Origin: Alteromonas abrolhosensis
GTDB taxonomy: Bacteria > Pseudomonadota > Gammaproteobacteria > Enterobacterales > Alteromonadaceae
Assembly (NCBI RefSeq): GCF_001953635.1
Contig: NZ_MEJH01000007.1
Span: 62,001 to 126,000, forward strand
Direction of reading: 5' to 3'
Length of the DNA stretch: 64,000 nucleotides
A program made the translations under genes and the position numbers. The notes under the pieces are model-generated. The model was not told where the DNA came from. It made no database searches and worked only from the letters and a program-made list of their open reading frames with translations. Shown here in pieces: positions 55,994-64,000 of the stretch (its first letter is position 1; every line of letters starts with the position of its first letter).

Positions 55994-57195
55994 AATGTTA
56001 CCTCAGCTGTCACGCCAACGACGCTTTTATCGTATCCGATAGTTTCTCGGTTACTATCGCGGTCGGTGAATTGATAATAAGTACTGAATTTTAGCCACCT
56101 ACGCGCTTGGTAATTTAAAGCCGCAGAATAATTCATTAGCTCATCATCTCTATTATCAATATCAACTTCATTAAACACATACTCGTCGTTTTGCTGAGTT
56201 ACACTAAAAGAAGTGCTTAAGCGCTCAAGCCAATCATGATTCCAACGAACACTATAATTTTGACCTCGGATGAAGTCACCTTCACCATTTGTTTCAAATG
56301 TATCTGCGCTTGTTGAAATTCTGAAGGTTGTATAACTGACTGGTTGCCAGTCAATACCAACCTCCCAGTCCATACCATAGAAGGTGCCGCGAGCTTGGTT
56401 GTCGAAATCTTTTTCCTTGTAGCCTACTTTCGCAAATCCCGTTGTCGCGGCCGTGCTTTCCCACACAACACCAACCAGGACACGCGTTTCGTCACTGTCA
56501 CGTGTAACAAAATTCAATTGTTCATCATACCTAACATAGGTCTTGGTTACGTCTAATACGGCTCTTGTGGCGGAGCCTACTTGATAGCCAAACTCTCCGC
56601 CCACCATGGTTTTTACCCTGTCACGGATTAAGTAGGCGTCCTCAGACCTATCATAGTCGAGAGCCTGTCGACGTGTTTTGAGAGTTATTAGGCCGTCGGA
56701 GGTAACAGCACCGTAAGAATATTCAGCAGAAAGGTTCGAGCTTTTATAGGTATCCGGCGTCGAAATATCTAATCCAGTACCGATTGAAAAACCGGTACCG
56801 CGATCTTCGTGACCATCTTCGTACTGGGCGAGCGCGCTCACTCGATGTCGACTATTCAGCTCGAAGTTCCCAGAAGCTTCAACAAAGTGATCGGTATAAT
56901 CGTCGTTGTCACTGGATAAGTAAACGCCACGCTCTAACCGATACCCTATTTGAACAGGGTTTCCGTCCACTTGAGTGGCCGCTATTAGTTCCGGCGATAA
57001 GATAGTACGCCAGCTGTAAATCTTTCTTTGATTGTCGCGTGCATTCGCTACGTTATCTACATACGCCATCGAAGATGTAAACGAAGGGATCAAATCAAAT
57101 TGCCCAGCTTGAATTCGACCTGCCTCTTGGGCATTGAGGGTCGGTGTGGCGCAAATTACCGACATCGCTAGAATGCTCTTGGTCCTTATTAACAT
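55990..57195 (-). CDS. Outer-membrane beta-barrel protein of the export operon
   Basis: The 401-residue protein has a signal peptide (cleavage near LNA-QEA, about 22) and then repeated amphipathic strands ending in a C-terminal aromatic/hydrophobic beta-signal (VVGVTAEVTL). It resembles the outer-membrane beta-barrel (BBP2-like) proteins encoded in EPS loci. As first gene of the operon, overlapping the short Wza gene, it is a good candidate for the missing outer-membrane channel. No experimental function is recalled for this exact type. Confidence 0.75.
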   Translation of the reverse strand: MLIRTKSILAMSVICATPTLNAQEAGRIQAGQFDLIPSFTSSMAYVDNVANARDNQRKIYSWRTILSPELIAATQVDGNPVQIGYRLERGVYLSSDNDDYTDHFVEASGNFELNSRHRVSALAQYEDGHEDRGTGFSIGTGLDISTPDTYKSSNLSAEYSYGAVTSDGLITLKTRRQALDYDRSEDAYLIRDRVKTMVGGEFGYQVGSATRAVLDVTKTYVRYDEQLNFVTRDSDETRVLVGVVWESTAATTGFAKVGYKEKDFDNQARGTFYGMDWEVGIDWQPVSYTTFRISTSADTFETNGEGDFIRGQNYSVRWNHDWLERLSTSFSVTQQNDEYVFNEVDIDNRDDELMNYSAALNYQARRWLKFSTYYQFTDRDSNRETIGYDKSVVGVTAEVTL

Positions 57196-57247
57196 GTTAT
57201 TTCCTTCCTACGATGGCTTGGGTGTATTAAAACGGTGCAAAATTATC

Positions 57248-57276
57248 ACTATAGTCTTTTTCCTAAAACTCTTGAA
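57248..57276 (-). promoter_or_regulatory. Candidate promoter of the barrel-Wza-Wzc operon
   Basis: On the minus strand a -35 of TTCAAG (57271-57276) and a -10 of TATAGT (57248-57253) are spaced by 17 bp, giving a leader of about 45 bases before the barrel gene. The -35 is a weak match, which fits an activator-dependent promoter. Confidence 0.4.
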
Positions 57277-57310
57277 AAAGCGCTATAAACAGCGAAACAG
57301 ATAGATCACG

Positions 57311-57323
57311 TGTAATTATTACA
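57311..57323. promoter_or_regulatory. Palindrome TGTAATTATTACA
   Basis: A perfect palindrome with TGTAAT and ATTACA arms and a single central base, 35 bp upstream of the -35 proposed for the minus-strand operon. It is a candidate regulator site sharing its half-site with the palindrome at 57630. Confidence 0.5.
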
Positions 57324-57629
57324 AAGCAATTAAGCCGAGTACCTTAATAGTTCACTGCTCTACACAATTCAGCAATACGCGTGCCGCTTTTGCTGACACG
57401 CGCTTTATACATCAATGTCACAGCGCTCGCGCAAACGGTTTTAAGTGCTATATTTTTTGTGTCACCAATGAGATAGCTAAGTATTGCAAGTTATACCTCG
57501 GTATTATTGCAGCCATGTGTACACGACCATTACTGTGATACATGCTATCTTACTTATATTGCCCATGAGAAGCGCTAGCGCTATATTCTACGCATTTTGC
57601 ACCAAATTAGAACGCTGTGAAGTTTGATT

Positions 57630-57658
57630 TTGTAATAAAATTACAATGTCCATATAAT
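57630..57658 (+). promoter_or_regulatory. Promoter of the phosphotransferase-ManC operon overlapped by a palindrome
   Basis: A -35 of TTGTAA (57630-57635) and a consensus -10 TATAAT (57653-57658) are separated by exactly 17 bp. The -35 lies within the perfect palindrome TTGTAATAAAATTACAA (57630-57646), so a dimeric regulator bound there would block or contact RNA polymerase. The leader would be about 215 bases long. Confidence 0.65.
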
Positions 57659-57878
57659 ATCGTAACACTAGAGCGGTTAAGCTTTAGAATTGATCAATTT
57701 CATCGTGAATGTAATCAGCACGTTGTAACGTCTTATCCTAAAGCTTTTTAAAGTGGGCATAATACTTGCCTAATTTCTATTAGTTGTCTTCGCTATTCTT
57801 CTTAATTCATGGCTTGGCTTGTTTATGTTGTCATTAGCTTTGGCTACAGGCTTCACTTTTCACTTAGAGATTACTTAA

Positions 57879-59333
57879 ATGGACAATAGAGTAGAATCTA
57901 ACAAAGCACTTAAAGCTCATCCGGTAGAGCCTAATACAAATGGTGGTTTGGTAGTAAGGAATCAGAGTGGTTTTTCTACCTTCTACAGGCTCATCGATCT
58001 TTCGTTGGTGACAATTCTGTATTATTCATCAGCAGCGTATTACGGTACCCAGATAGACACCACCAGCTTAATTCTTCTTTTTGTAAATGTTATCTGCTTT
58101 CAAATCTCAGCAGAAGGTGTTGAGCTATATCGTTCGTGGCGTGGACACAGAACCCCTGAAATGCTTAGAGCTGCGGCAATTACTTGGACGCTGAGTGTTT
58201 TAGGTACGATGTCGATGGGATACTTTTTTGTACAAGAAATTAAAACACCACCTCCGGCCATATTGTTGTGGTTTGCCTCCTCTTTTGTTGTCTTGATTCT
58301 GTGGCGTTACATCATGAGGAAGTTTCTATTTCAAATTCGTAAAAGTGGTCTGAATACACGCCGCTCTATTATCATTGGTGCTACTCATTTAGGTGCGAAT
58401 GTCGCGCTTCAGATACAACAAAACGAGCATTTAGGTATTCGTTTTAACGGTATATACGACGATAGAGAAGCAGAGCGCTTGCCACATGAAATGCAAGGTG
58501 CGGTGCTTGGCAATATTGATGCCGCAATAGAAATGGCAAAGCGAAACGAAGTTGATTATATCTACATTGCACTACCTATGAGCGCAGAGAACCGTATTCG
58601 TGCAATTCTTGAACAATGCAGCGATACCACAGCTAACGTTTATGTTATTCCAAATTTCTTTATGTATAACCTGCTAAACGCTCGCTGGCAAACCGTTGGA
58701 AATGTTCAGGCTCTCAGTGTTTACGATACTCCGTTCCAAGGCGCAAGTGACCTGCTGAAGCGACTAGAGGATGTGGTATTAAGCAGTATAATCCTGATGC
58801 TAATTTCCATCCCTATGCTAGCTATCGCCCTTGCGGTTAAGCTAACTTCTAAGGGACCAGTCATTTTTAAACAAAAGCGCTATGGGCTCGATGGAAAGCA
58901 AATAACTGTCTATAAATTTCGTTCTATGACGACGCAAGATAACGGCGCTGTTGTAAAACAGGCAACGAAAAACGACGCCCGCTTAACCAAGATAGGTGGA
59001 TTTCTAAGACGCACGTCGTTAGATGAGCTTCCTCAGTTTATTAACGTCTTACAAGGTCGCATGTCTATTGTCGGCCCTCGCCCGCATGCTGTGGCGCATA
59101 ACGAGGAATACCGGAAAATCATTACGGGTTATATGCTTCGTCACAAAGTAAAACCTGGTATCACCGGCTGGGCACAAGTGAACGGCTTGCGCGGCGAAAC
59201 GGAAACAACAAACAAAATGGTCCAGCGTGTTGAGTATGATTTAGATTACATACACCGATGGTCTATTTGGTTTGATATCAAAATTGTGTTTATGACTGTT
59301 TTCAATGGCTTCGTAAACAAAAACGCGTATTAG
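57879..59333 (+). CDS. Undecaprenyl-phosphate sugar phosphotransferase (WcaJ/VpsL type)
   Basis: This 484-residue inner-membrane enzyme starts repeat-unit synthesis by placing a sugar-1-phosphate, commonly glucose, on undecaprenyl phosphate. It has four N-terminal helices (about 35-150), a CoA-binding-like Rossmann region (RRSIIIGATHLGANVALQI, near 163), the membrane-inserted helix near 305 and the catalytic domain (about 300-484): KRYGLDGKQITVYKFRSM, RRTSLDELPQFINVL, SIVGPRPHAVAHNEEY and KPGITGWAQVNGLRGET. The sugar cannot be fixed from sequence. It is transcribed with manC, 33 bp downstream. Confidence 0.93.
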   Translation: MDNRVESNKALKAHPVEPNTNGGLVVRNQSGFSTFYRLIDLSLVTILYYSSAAYYGTQIDTTSLILLFVNVICFQISAEGVELYRSWRGHRTPEMLRAAAITWTLSVLGTMSMGYFFVQEIKTPPPAILLWFASSFVVLILWRYIMRKFLFQIRKSGLNTRRSIIIGATHLGANVALQIQQNEHLGIRFNGIYDDREAERLPHEMQGAVLGNIDAAIEMAKRNEVDYIYIALPMSAENRIRAILEQCSDTTANVYVIPNFFMYNLLNARWQTVGNVQALSVYDTPFQGASDLLKRLEDVVLSSIILMLISIPMLAIALAVKLTSKGPVIFKQKRYGLDGKQITVYKFRSMTTQDNGAVVKQATKNDARLTKIGGFLRRTSLDELPQFINVLQGRMSIVGPRPHAVAHNEEYRKIITGYMLRHKVKPGITGWAQVNGLRGETETTNKMVQRVEYDLDYIHRWSIWFDIKIVFMTVFNGFVNKNAY

Positions 59334-59366
59334 AAATACACTAATTCAAGAAAAGGACATCAGTTT

Positions 59367-60776
59367 ATGAAACCTGTTGTATTGGCTGGCGGCACTGGTA
59401 GCCGCCTTTGGCCAAAGTCTCGCGCCGCTCTTCCAAAACAGTTTTTGTCGCTTACATCCAACAGCACGATGCTTCAAGATACGGTCACTCGACTTAATGG
59501 AACAAATGTCGAGCCTCCTGTATTTATATGTAACGATGCACATAGGTTTTTAGTTGCTGAGCAGCTTCGTAAAAAAAATATTGAACATGACGGTATTTTA
59601 TTAGAGCCGGTGGGGCGAAACACTGCGCCAGCGATAGCACTTGCGGCATTACATGCCACAAAAACTGGGAATAACCCTGTTCTTCTTGTGCTCGCTGCAG
59701 ATCATTTAATAAAAGACCAAGAGGCTTTCCACAGTGCTATTGTTAAAGCTGAGGCCCTAGCGAATGAAGGGAAGCTTGTCACATTCGGAATAGTCCCCGA
59801 TAAGCCACATACAGGTTATGGTTATATTAAAGCGGGAAAAGTACTAAACGTTGGGTTTGAGGTCGCTGACTTTGTAGAAAAGCCACAAGCTGAAACCGCT
59901 AAACAGTATGTTGAATCAGGAGATTTCTTCTGGAATAGCGGAATGTTCATGTTTAAGGCAAGCCGTTATATTGAGGAGTTGGGTAAATATAATCCCGAAA
60001 TGTTAGAAGTGTGTCGACGAGCAATCGAAACTGAAGCGCCTGATTTAGACTTTATTCGCGTAGATTCTGAGATATTTTCCACGTGCCCTGATGACTCTAT
60101 TGACTATGCTGTAATGGAGAAAACTGATAGTGCAGCGATGGTGCCTTTGGATGCCGGGTGGAGTGATGTAGGAAGCTGGACATCTCTCTGGGAAACCGCA
60201 GACAAAGATGAAGACGGTAACGTTTGTGTAGGCGATACCATCTTAGAAAAGACCCGAAATAGCTATGTAAATGCAGAGCAACGCCTGGTTTCAGTAATAG
60301 GCTTAGAAGACGTTATTGTAGTTGAAACTAAAGATGCTGTTATGGTCGCGCATAAAGATGATGCGCAAAGTATAAAGAACGTAGTAAATAAATTAAAAGC
60401 AGAAAAGCGCCCTGAATTCGAATTTCACCGTGAAGTTTTCCGTCCCTGGGGCAGCTATGATTCAATCGATAACGGCGCCCGTTTTCAAGTTAAGCGCATT
60501 ACTGTTAAGCCGGGTGAAAAACTATCGGTTCAAATGCACCACCACCGCGCCGAACACTGGATAGTGGTTTCAGGCAGCGCCAATGTCACCATTGACGACA
60601 ATACTAAATTGGTAACAGAGAACGAGTCTGTTTACATTCCTATTGGAGCAGTACACGCTTTAGAAAACCCAGGGAAAATTCCTCTAGAGCTCATAGAGGT
60701 GCAATCAGGCGCATACCTTGGTGAGGATGACATAGTTAGGTTTTCCGACCGCTACGGCCGTGTTGACAAGAAATAA
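59367..60776 (+). CDS. manC: Mannose-1-phosphate guanylyltransferase / mannose-6-phosphate isomerase
   Basis: The 469-residue bifunctional type II enzyme supplies GDP-mannose. The N-terminal nucleotidyltransferase has [15 protein letters not shown] (near 5-19), [17 protein letters not shown] (near 79-95) and VEKP (near 170). The C-terminal cupin isomerase has [33 protein letters not shown] (metal-binding His cluster near 390-400) and [17 protein letters not shown]-mannose is a likely precursor for sugars of this polymer. A strong terminator follows 30 bp after the stop. Confidence 0.95.
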   Translation: MKPVVLAGGTGSRLWPKSRAALPKQFLSLTSNSTMLQDTVTRLNGTNVEPPVFICNDAHRFLVAEQLRKKNIEHDGILLEPVGRNTAPAIALAALHATKTGNNPVLLVLAADHLIKDQEAFHSAIVKAEALANEGKLVTFGIVPDKPHTGYGYIKAGKVLNVGFEVADFVEKPQAETAKQYVESGDFFWNSGMFMFKASRYIEELGKYNPEMLEVCRRAIETEAPDLDFIRVDSEIFSTCPDDSIDYAVMEKTDSAAMVPLDAGWSDVGSWTSLWETADKDEDGNVCVGDTILEKTRNSYVNAEQRLVSVIGLEDVIVVETKDAVMVAHKDDAQSIKNVVNKLKAEKRPEFEFHREVFRPWGSYDSIDNGARFQVKRITVKPGEKLSVQMHHHRAEHWIVVSGSANVTIDDNTKLVTENESVYIPIGAVHALENPGKIPLELIEVQSGAYLGEDDIVRFSDRYGRVDKK

Positions 60777-60805
60777 GAGTACTTCACACTAAGATAATGA
60801 ATATA

Positions 60806-60830
60806 AGCAGAGCTTCGGTTCTGCTTTTTT
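60806..60830 (+). terminator. Terminator of the phosphotransferase-manC operon
   Basis: AGCAGAGC and GTTCTGCT form an 8-bp stem (one G-U pair) closed by a UUCG tetraloop and followed by a run of T. Confidence 0.9.
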
Positions 60831-60849
60831 ATCTTTACCCCAAACACGA

Positions 60850-60878
60850 AAAAAGGCGAGCATCCTGCTCGCCTTTTT
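60850..60878. terminator. Bidirectional terminator after rplT
   Basis: A 13-bp perfect stem (AAAAAGGCGAGCA / TGCTCGCCTTTTT) with loop TCC has T runs on both strands. It ends the thrS-infC-rpmI-rplT transcription from the right and backs up the manC terminator. It means rplT transcripts probably do not continue toward pheS. Confidence 0.92.
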
Positions 60879-60909
60879 CCGAAAGAACTTAAACTTAATT
60901 AGTTAATAA

Positions 60910-61269
<360 letters not shown>

Positions 61270-61284
61270 TCAGTCTCCTAAGTC

Positions 61285-61482
61285 TTATACGTAAGGCAAC
61301 ATGCGCTGAACCAATTTGGTATCAGAGTCATGAACCAGTTTTTTGCCACGAAGGTGACGTTTACGCTTAGAGCTCTTCTTAGTCAAAATGTGACGTAAGT
61401 GAGACTGTTTGCTTTTAAAGCGGCCAGAACCCGTTTTCTTAAAACGCTTGGCGGCACCGCTTACAGTTTTCATTTTAGGCAT
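61285..61482 (-). CDS. rpmI: Ribosomal protein L35
   Basis: The 65-residue basic protein begins [22 protein letters not shown] and ends [12 protein letters not shown], matching L35. It is preceded by a 118-bp gap after infC that, in E. coli, holds the L20-responsive pseudoknot; I could not confirm such a structure by eye here. Confidence 0.98.
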   Translation of the reverse strand: MPKMKTVSGAAKRFKKTGSGRFKSKQSHLRHILTKKSSKRKRHLRGKKLVHDSDTKLVQRMLPYV

Positions 61483-61600
61483 TGCTAAAACTCCGCATTG
61501 TTTAATATCGGTATTTTTCGTGTTGCAGTCACTTCATACCGGTTAATGTTTAGCAGCAAGGTGTTTAAGGGTGCAGATTCCTTAAAACTTTAGACCGTTA

Positions 61601-62140
61601 CTACTTCTTATTTGGGGCTAGCACCATGATCATCTGACGGCCTTCCACACGACGTGGGAAAGACTCGCATGTAGCGATATCTTCTAAATCGGTTTTAACG
61701 CGGTTTAGTAGATCGATACCGATGTCTTGGTGCGCCATTTCACGACCGCGGAAGCGGATCGTAACTTTGGCTTTATCACCACCTTCAAGAAAGCGACGCA
61801 GGTTGCGCAGTTTGACCTGGTAATCGCCTTCATCAGTGCCAGGGCGAAATTTAATCTCCTTGACCTGAATTTGCTTCTGTTTTTTCTTCTGCTCTTTTTG
61901 AGCTTTACTTTTTTCGAAGAGGAATTTGCCATAGTCCATAACTTTACAGACTGGCGGCTCGGCATTCGGACTGATTTCTACTAGATCTAGGCCCGCTTCT
62001 TCTGCGTTACGAGTAGCTTCTGCTAGAGAAACCACACCAACCTGTTCACCGTCTTTGCCAATTAATCTTACTTCTCTGGCTTTAATCTCATCGTTAATGC
62101 GGGCTTTGTCGCCCTGAGCCTTGTTGTTAGCGCCTTTAAT
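61601..62140 (-). CDS. infC: Translation initiation factor IF-3 with AUU start
   Basis: IF-3 binds the 30S subunit and rejects non-standard start codons. I place the start at ATT 62140, preceded by GGAGGA at seven bases, giving 179 residues (E. coli IF-3 has 180): [20 protein letters not shown], then [19 protein letters not shown] and [22 protein letters not shown] (split here). The first ATG-type codon in frame, a GTG at 62035, would lose 35 conserved N-terminal residues. An AUU start lets IF-3 repress its own translation. The C-terminal domain [12 protein letters not shown]...[10 protein letters not shown] is intact. Confidence 0.95.
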   Translation of the reverse strand: MKGANNKAQGDKARINDEIKAREVRLIGKDGEQVGVVSLAEATRNAEEAGLDLVEISPNAEPPVCKVMDYGKFLFEKSKAQKEQKKKQKQIQVKEIKFRPGTDEGDYQVKLRNLRRFLEGGDKAKVTIRFRGREMAHQDIGIDLLNRVKTDLEDIATCESFPRRVEGRQMIMVLAPNKK

Positions 62141-62169
62141 GTGCTATTCCTCCAAACATTTAATTCTTT

Positions 62170-62219
62170 TGTCTGCTTTTGGGAGGTCGATTGACCTAAA
62201 GTAAAACCAAAAGCAGACA
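62170..62219 (-). promoter_or_regulatory. Long hairpin in the infC leader
   Basis: A 13-bp perfect inverted repeat (TGTCTGCTTTTGG / CCAAAAGCAGACA) encloses a 24-base loop that itself holds a 5-bp stem (AGGTC/GACCT). It lies in the infC mRNA leader just upstream of the GGAGGA site and has no T tail, so it is not a terminator. It may stabilise the mRNA 5' end or modulate translation. Confidence 0.6.
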
Positions 62220-62223
62220 CCTT

Positions 62224-62259
62224 AATTGTGTATTATACACAATTTGCTCAACTACTTAA
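62224..62259 (-). promoter_or_regulatory. Candidate infC promoter inside a palindrome
   Basis: Arms AATTGTGTA (62224-62232) and TACACAATT (62236-62244) flank three bases. On the minus strand this contains a consensus -10 TATAAT (62232-62237), with a weak -35 TTAAGT (62254-62259) 16 bp away inside the 3' end of thrS. Transcription would start almost at the base of the leader hairpin. An infC promoter within thrS is also known in E. coli. Confidence 0.55.
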
Positions 62260-64000
62260 TCGTCTTTTCAACAACTTCTTGTTGAGCCATGGCAATAAAG
62301 TCTTCCAGGCGCATTTTGCCTAGGTCGTCGCCGCGACGAGAGCGTACTGCTACTTCGCCCGCTTCCATTTCTTTATCGCCCACAACTAGCATATACGGAA
62401 TACGCTTCAAAGTGTGCTCGCGGATTTTAAAGCCGATCTTCTCATTTCGCAAGTCAGACTTTGCTCTAAAACCTAATTCTTGCAGTTTTTTTACACAATC
62501 TGAGGCATATTCAGCTTGTTTGTCGGTAATATTCATTACCACAACCTGTTGAGGAGCCAACCAGAGCGGGAAGAAACCTGCAAATTCTTCGGTCAAAATT
62601 CCAATGAAGCGTTCGAGTGAACCCAAAATAGCGCGGTGAATCATAACCGGCACTTTGCGTTCGCCATCTTCTGCCACATAAGTAGAGCCTAAGCGACCTG
62701 GCATTGAGAAATCTAGCTGTACGGTTCCGCACTGCCACGCACGGTCTAAGCAATCGTGCAGAGTAAACTCAATTTTCGGTCCGTAGAACGCACCTTCTCC
62801 AGGCTGATAATCGAACTCGATGTCATTGGCTTTAAGTGCATCCGCAAGCGCAGATTCTGATTTATCCCAAATCTCGTCAGCACCTACGCGCTTTTCTGGG
62901 CGTGTAGATAGCTTAACTTTGATGTTTTCAAAACCAAACGCAGCGTATGTCTCGTACACCATCTTAATACAGCCACTCACCTCTTCTAGGATCTGTTCTT
63001 CAGTACAGAAAATGTGAGCATCGTCCTGCGTAAAGCCACGAACTCGCATTAGACCGTGTAGTGCGCCCGATGGTTCGTTACGGTGACAGCAGCCAAACTC
63101 AGCCATACGAAGAGGCAGGTCGCGGTACGATTTCAAACCTTGGTTGAAAATCTGTACGTGGCCTGGGCAGTTCATTGGCTTAACAGCATATTCACGCTTT
63201 TCAGACTCAGTCGTAAACATGTTTTCAGCGTACTTGTCCCAGTGACCTGATTTTTCCCAAAGCGAGCGGTCCATCATTAATGGGCCTTTAACTTCGTCAT
63301 AACCGTATTCACGAAGCTTCTTACGCACATAGCTTTCTAGCTCGGTGTAAATAGACCACCCATCGTTGTGCCAAAACACCATGCCCGGCGCTTCTTCTTG
63401 CCAATGGAAAAGGTTAAGTGCTTTACCAATTTTACGGTGGTCGCGCTTTTCAGCTTCTTCTAAGCGCTGTAGGTAAGATTTAAGCTGCTTCTTATCTGCC
63501 CACGCAGTACCGTAAATACGCTGAAGCATTTTGTTGTCGCTATCGCCACGCCAGTAAGCACCGGCCACTTTCATCAATTTGAAGTGGTGGCAGAACTTCA
63601 TATTAGGCACGTGAGGTCCACGACACATATCTGTGTATTCTTCGTGGTGATATAGTGCTGGGCGGTCGTCCTTGCTGATGTTCTCATCAAGAATTTCCAT
63701 TTTATAGCTTTCACCGCGCGCTTCAAATGCATCGCGTGCTTCTTGCCAGCTAACTTTGTTCTTAACCACGTCGTAATTGGTTTTAGCCAGTTCAAGCATA
63801 CGCTTTTCTAGTTTGGCTAAATCTTCCTGGGTTAGGCTTTCTTCCATATCAACATCGTAGTAGAAACCGTTGTCGATAACTGGGCCGATAGCCATTTTAG
63901 TGTTAGGCCAAAGTTGTTTGATAGCGTGACCTAACAAGTGCGCGCAACTGTGACGAAGAATTTCTAAACCTTCATCGTCTTTTGCAGTAATAATTTGAAG
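62252..64000 (-). CDS. thrS: Threonyl-tRNA synthetase (partial, start beyond the window)
   Basis: The last 582 codons are present and the frame stays open to the window edge. Visible parts include the editing-domain HxxxH in [11 protein letters not shown], the [28 protein letters not shown] region (residues within it), class II motif 2 with [24 protein letters not shown] (in part) and motif 3 with [19 protein letters not shown], then the anticodon-binding domain (about the last 100 residues). The editing and zinc-binding residues Cys/His of the catalytic site are retained. It is the first gene of the thrS-infC-rpmI-rplT cluster. Confidence 0.97.
   Translation of the reverse strand, partial: LQIITAKDDEGLEILRHSCAHLLGHAIKQLWPNTKMAIGPVIDNGFYYDVDMEESLTQEDLAKLEKRMLELAKTNYDVVKNKVSWQEARDAFEARGESYKMEILDENISKDDRPALYHHEEYTDMCRGPHVPNMKFCHHFKLMKVAGAYWRGDSDNKMLQRIYGTAWADKKQLKSYLQRLEEAEKRDHRKIGKALNLFHWQEEAPGMVFWHNDGWSIYTELESYVRKKLREYGYDEVKGPLMMDRSLWEKSGHWDKYAENMFTTESEKREYAVKPMNCPGHVQIFNQGLKSYRDLPLRMAEFGCCHRNEPSGALHGLMRVRGFTQDDAHIFCTEEQILEEVSGCIKMVYETYAAFGFENIKVKLSTRPEKRVGADEIWDKSESALADALKANDIEFDYQPGEGAFYGPKIEFTLHDCLDRAWQCGTVQLDFSMPGRLGSTYVAEDGERKVPVMIHRAILGSLERFIGILTEEFAGFFPLWLAPQQVVVMNITDKQAEYASDCVKKLQELGFRAKSDLRNEKIGFKIREHTLKRIPYMLVVGDKEMEAGEVAVRSRRGDDLGKMRLEDFIAMAQQEVVEKTIK

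Larger units (their letters stand above)
57196..57878. promoter_or_regulatory. 683-bp divergent regulatory region between the two export operons
   Basis: No gene is supported here. The region holds promoters for the barrel-Wza-Wzc operon (minus) and the phosphotransferase-ManC operon (plus), two related palindromes with TGTAAT/ATTACA arms (57311-57323 and 57630-57646), and a perfect 12-bp palindrome AGCGCTAGCGCT at 57571-57582. The length is large for two simple promoters and suggests several regulator sites. Confidence 0.65.

Noticed and set aside
57196-57878. JUMPstart/ops element for RfaH control upstream of the EPS operons
   Set aside because: I searched by eye for the GGCGGTAG-type core in the long leader and did not find it.
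61601-62035. infC starting at the first GTG-type codon (144 residues)
   Set aside because: It loses the conserved N-terminal part of IF-3; the ATT at 62140 restores it with a good ribosome-binding site.
62170-62219. Terminator between thrS and infC
   Set aside because: The stem is strong but has no T run on the minus strand, and infC must be transcribed through or from here.

Overview
The window looks like chromosome from a marine gammaproteobacterium of the Alteromonas type (Alteromonadaceae). This rests on the housekeeping content and order (xthA, PilZ-mfd-csiV, nagZ, pheS-pheT-ihfA, thrS-infC-rpmI-rplT), moderate G+C, and a Vps/Wzx-Wzy style polysaccharide locus with a LapD/LapG pair. No rRNA, tRNA, CRISPR array, transposase or integrase was recognised.

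Layout. 1-17.8 kb is ordinary core: a partial gene end, xthA, a CbiM-like membrane protein, a FIST sensor overlapping a histidine kinase, a phosphoribosyltransferase, a lone LolC/E-type permease, a PilZ-like gene, mfd, csiV, a PduO-type adenosyltransferase, nagZ, a penicillin acylase-family protein, ybaK and a small membrane-anchored unknown. 17.9-21.6 kb holds pheS-pheT-ihfA on the minus strand. 60.9-64.0 kb holds thrS-infC-rpmI-rplT, also on the minus strand. In E. coli these two blocks form one continuous cluster. Here about 39 kb of polysaccharide genes lie between rplT and pheS.

The polysaccharide locus has two parts. The right part (46.4-60.8 kb) is the export and control machinery: ManC and an initiating sugar-phosphate transferase on the plus strand; divergently, an outer-membrane barrel, a short Wza-like protein, a Wzc-type tyrosine kinase, a PHP phosphatase and a VpsP-like protein; then lapG, lapD, a small secreted protein, a Wzy-like polymerase and a small membrane protein. 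The left part (21.9-46.1 kb) looks more AT-rich and variable: a methyltransferase, two acyltransferase-SGNH proteins, eight glycosyltransferases (two paralogous sets of three plus two unpaired) and one further GT-like protein, two sulfotransferases, a second polymerase, one flippase, a PEP-CTERM-like protein and a beta-helix lipoprotein. The product is probably an acylated, possibly sulfated exopolysaccharide built from GDP-mannose and other sugars.

The most interesting signal links the secreted proteins to LapD/LapG. The small secreted protein directly downstream of lapD, and the beta-helix lipoprotein 15 kb away, share a segment of the form (I/V)xAGxDPST followed by (S/T)AAG. It resembles the LapG cleavage region of LapA-type adhesins. 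In the lipoprotein it lies between the lipid-anchored cysteine and the beta-helix. This suggests an untested model: c-di-GMP, through LapD and LapG, controls release of a polysaccharide-associated protein as well as, or instead of, a giant adhesin. No giant adhesin is in the window.

Regulatory features visible include an AUU-started infC with a palindromic promoter and a long 5' hairpin, matching TGTAAT/ATTACA palindromes in the 683-bp divergent promoter region of the export operons, and several clear intrinsic terminators.
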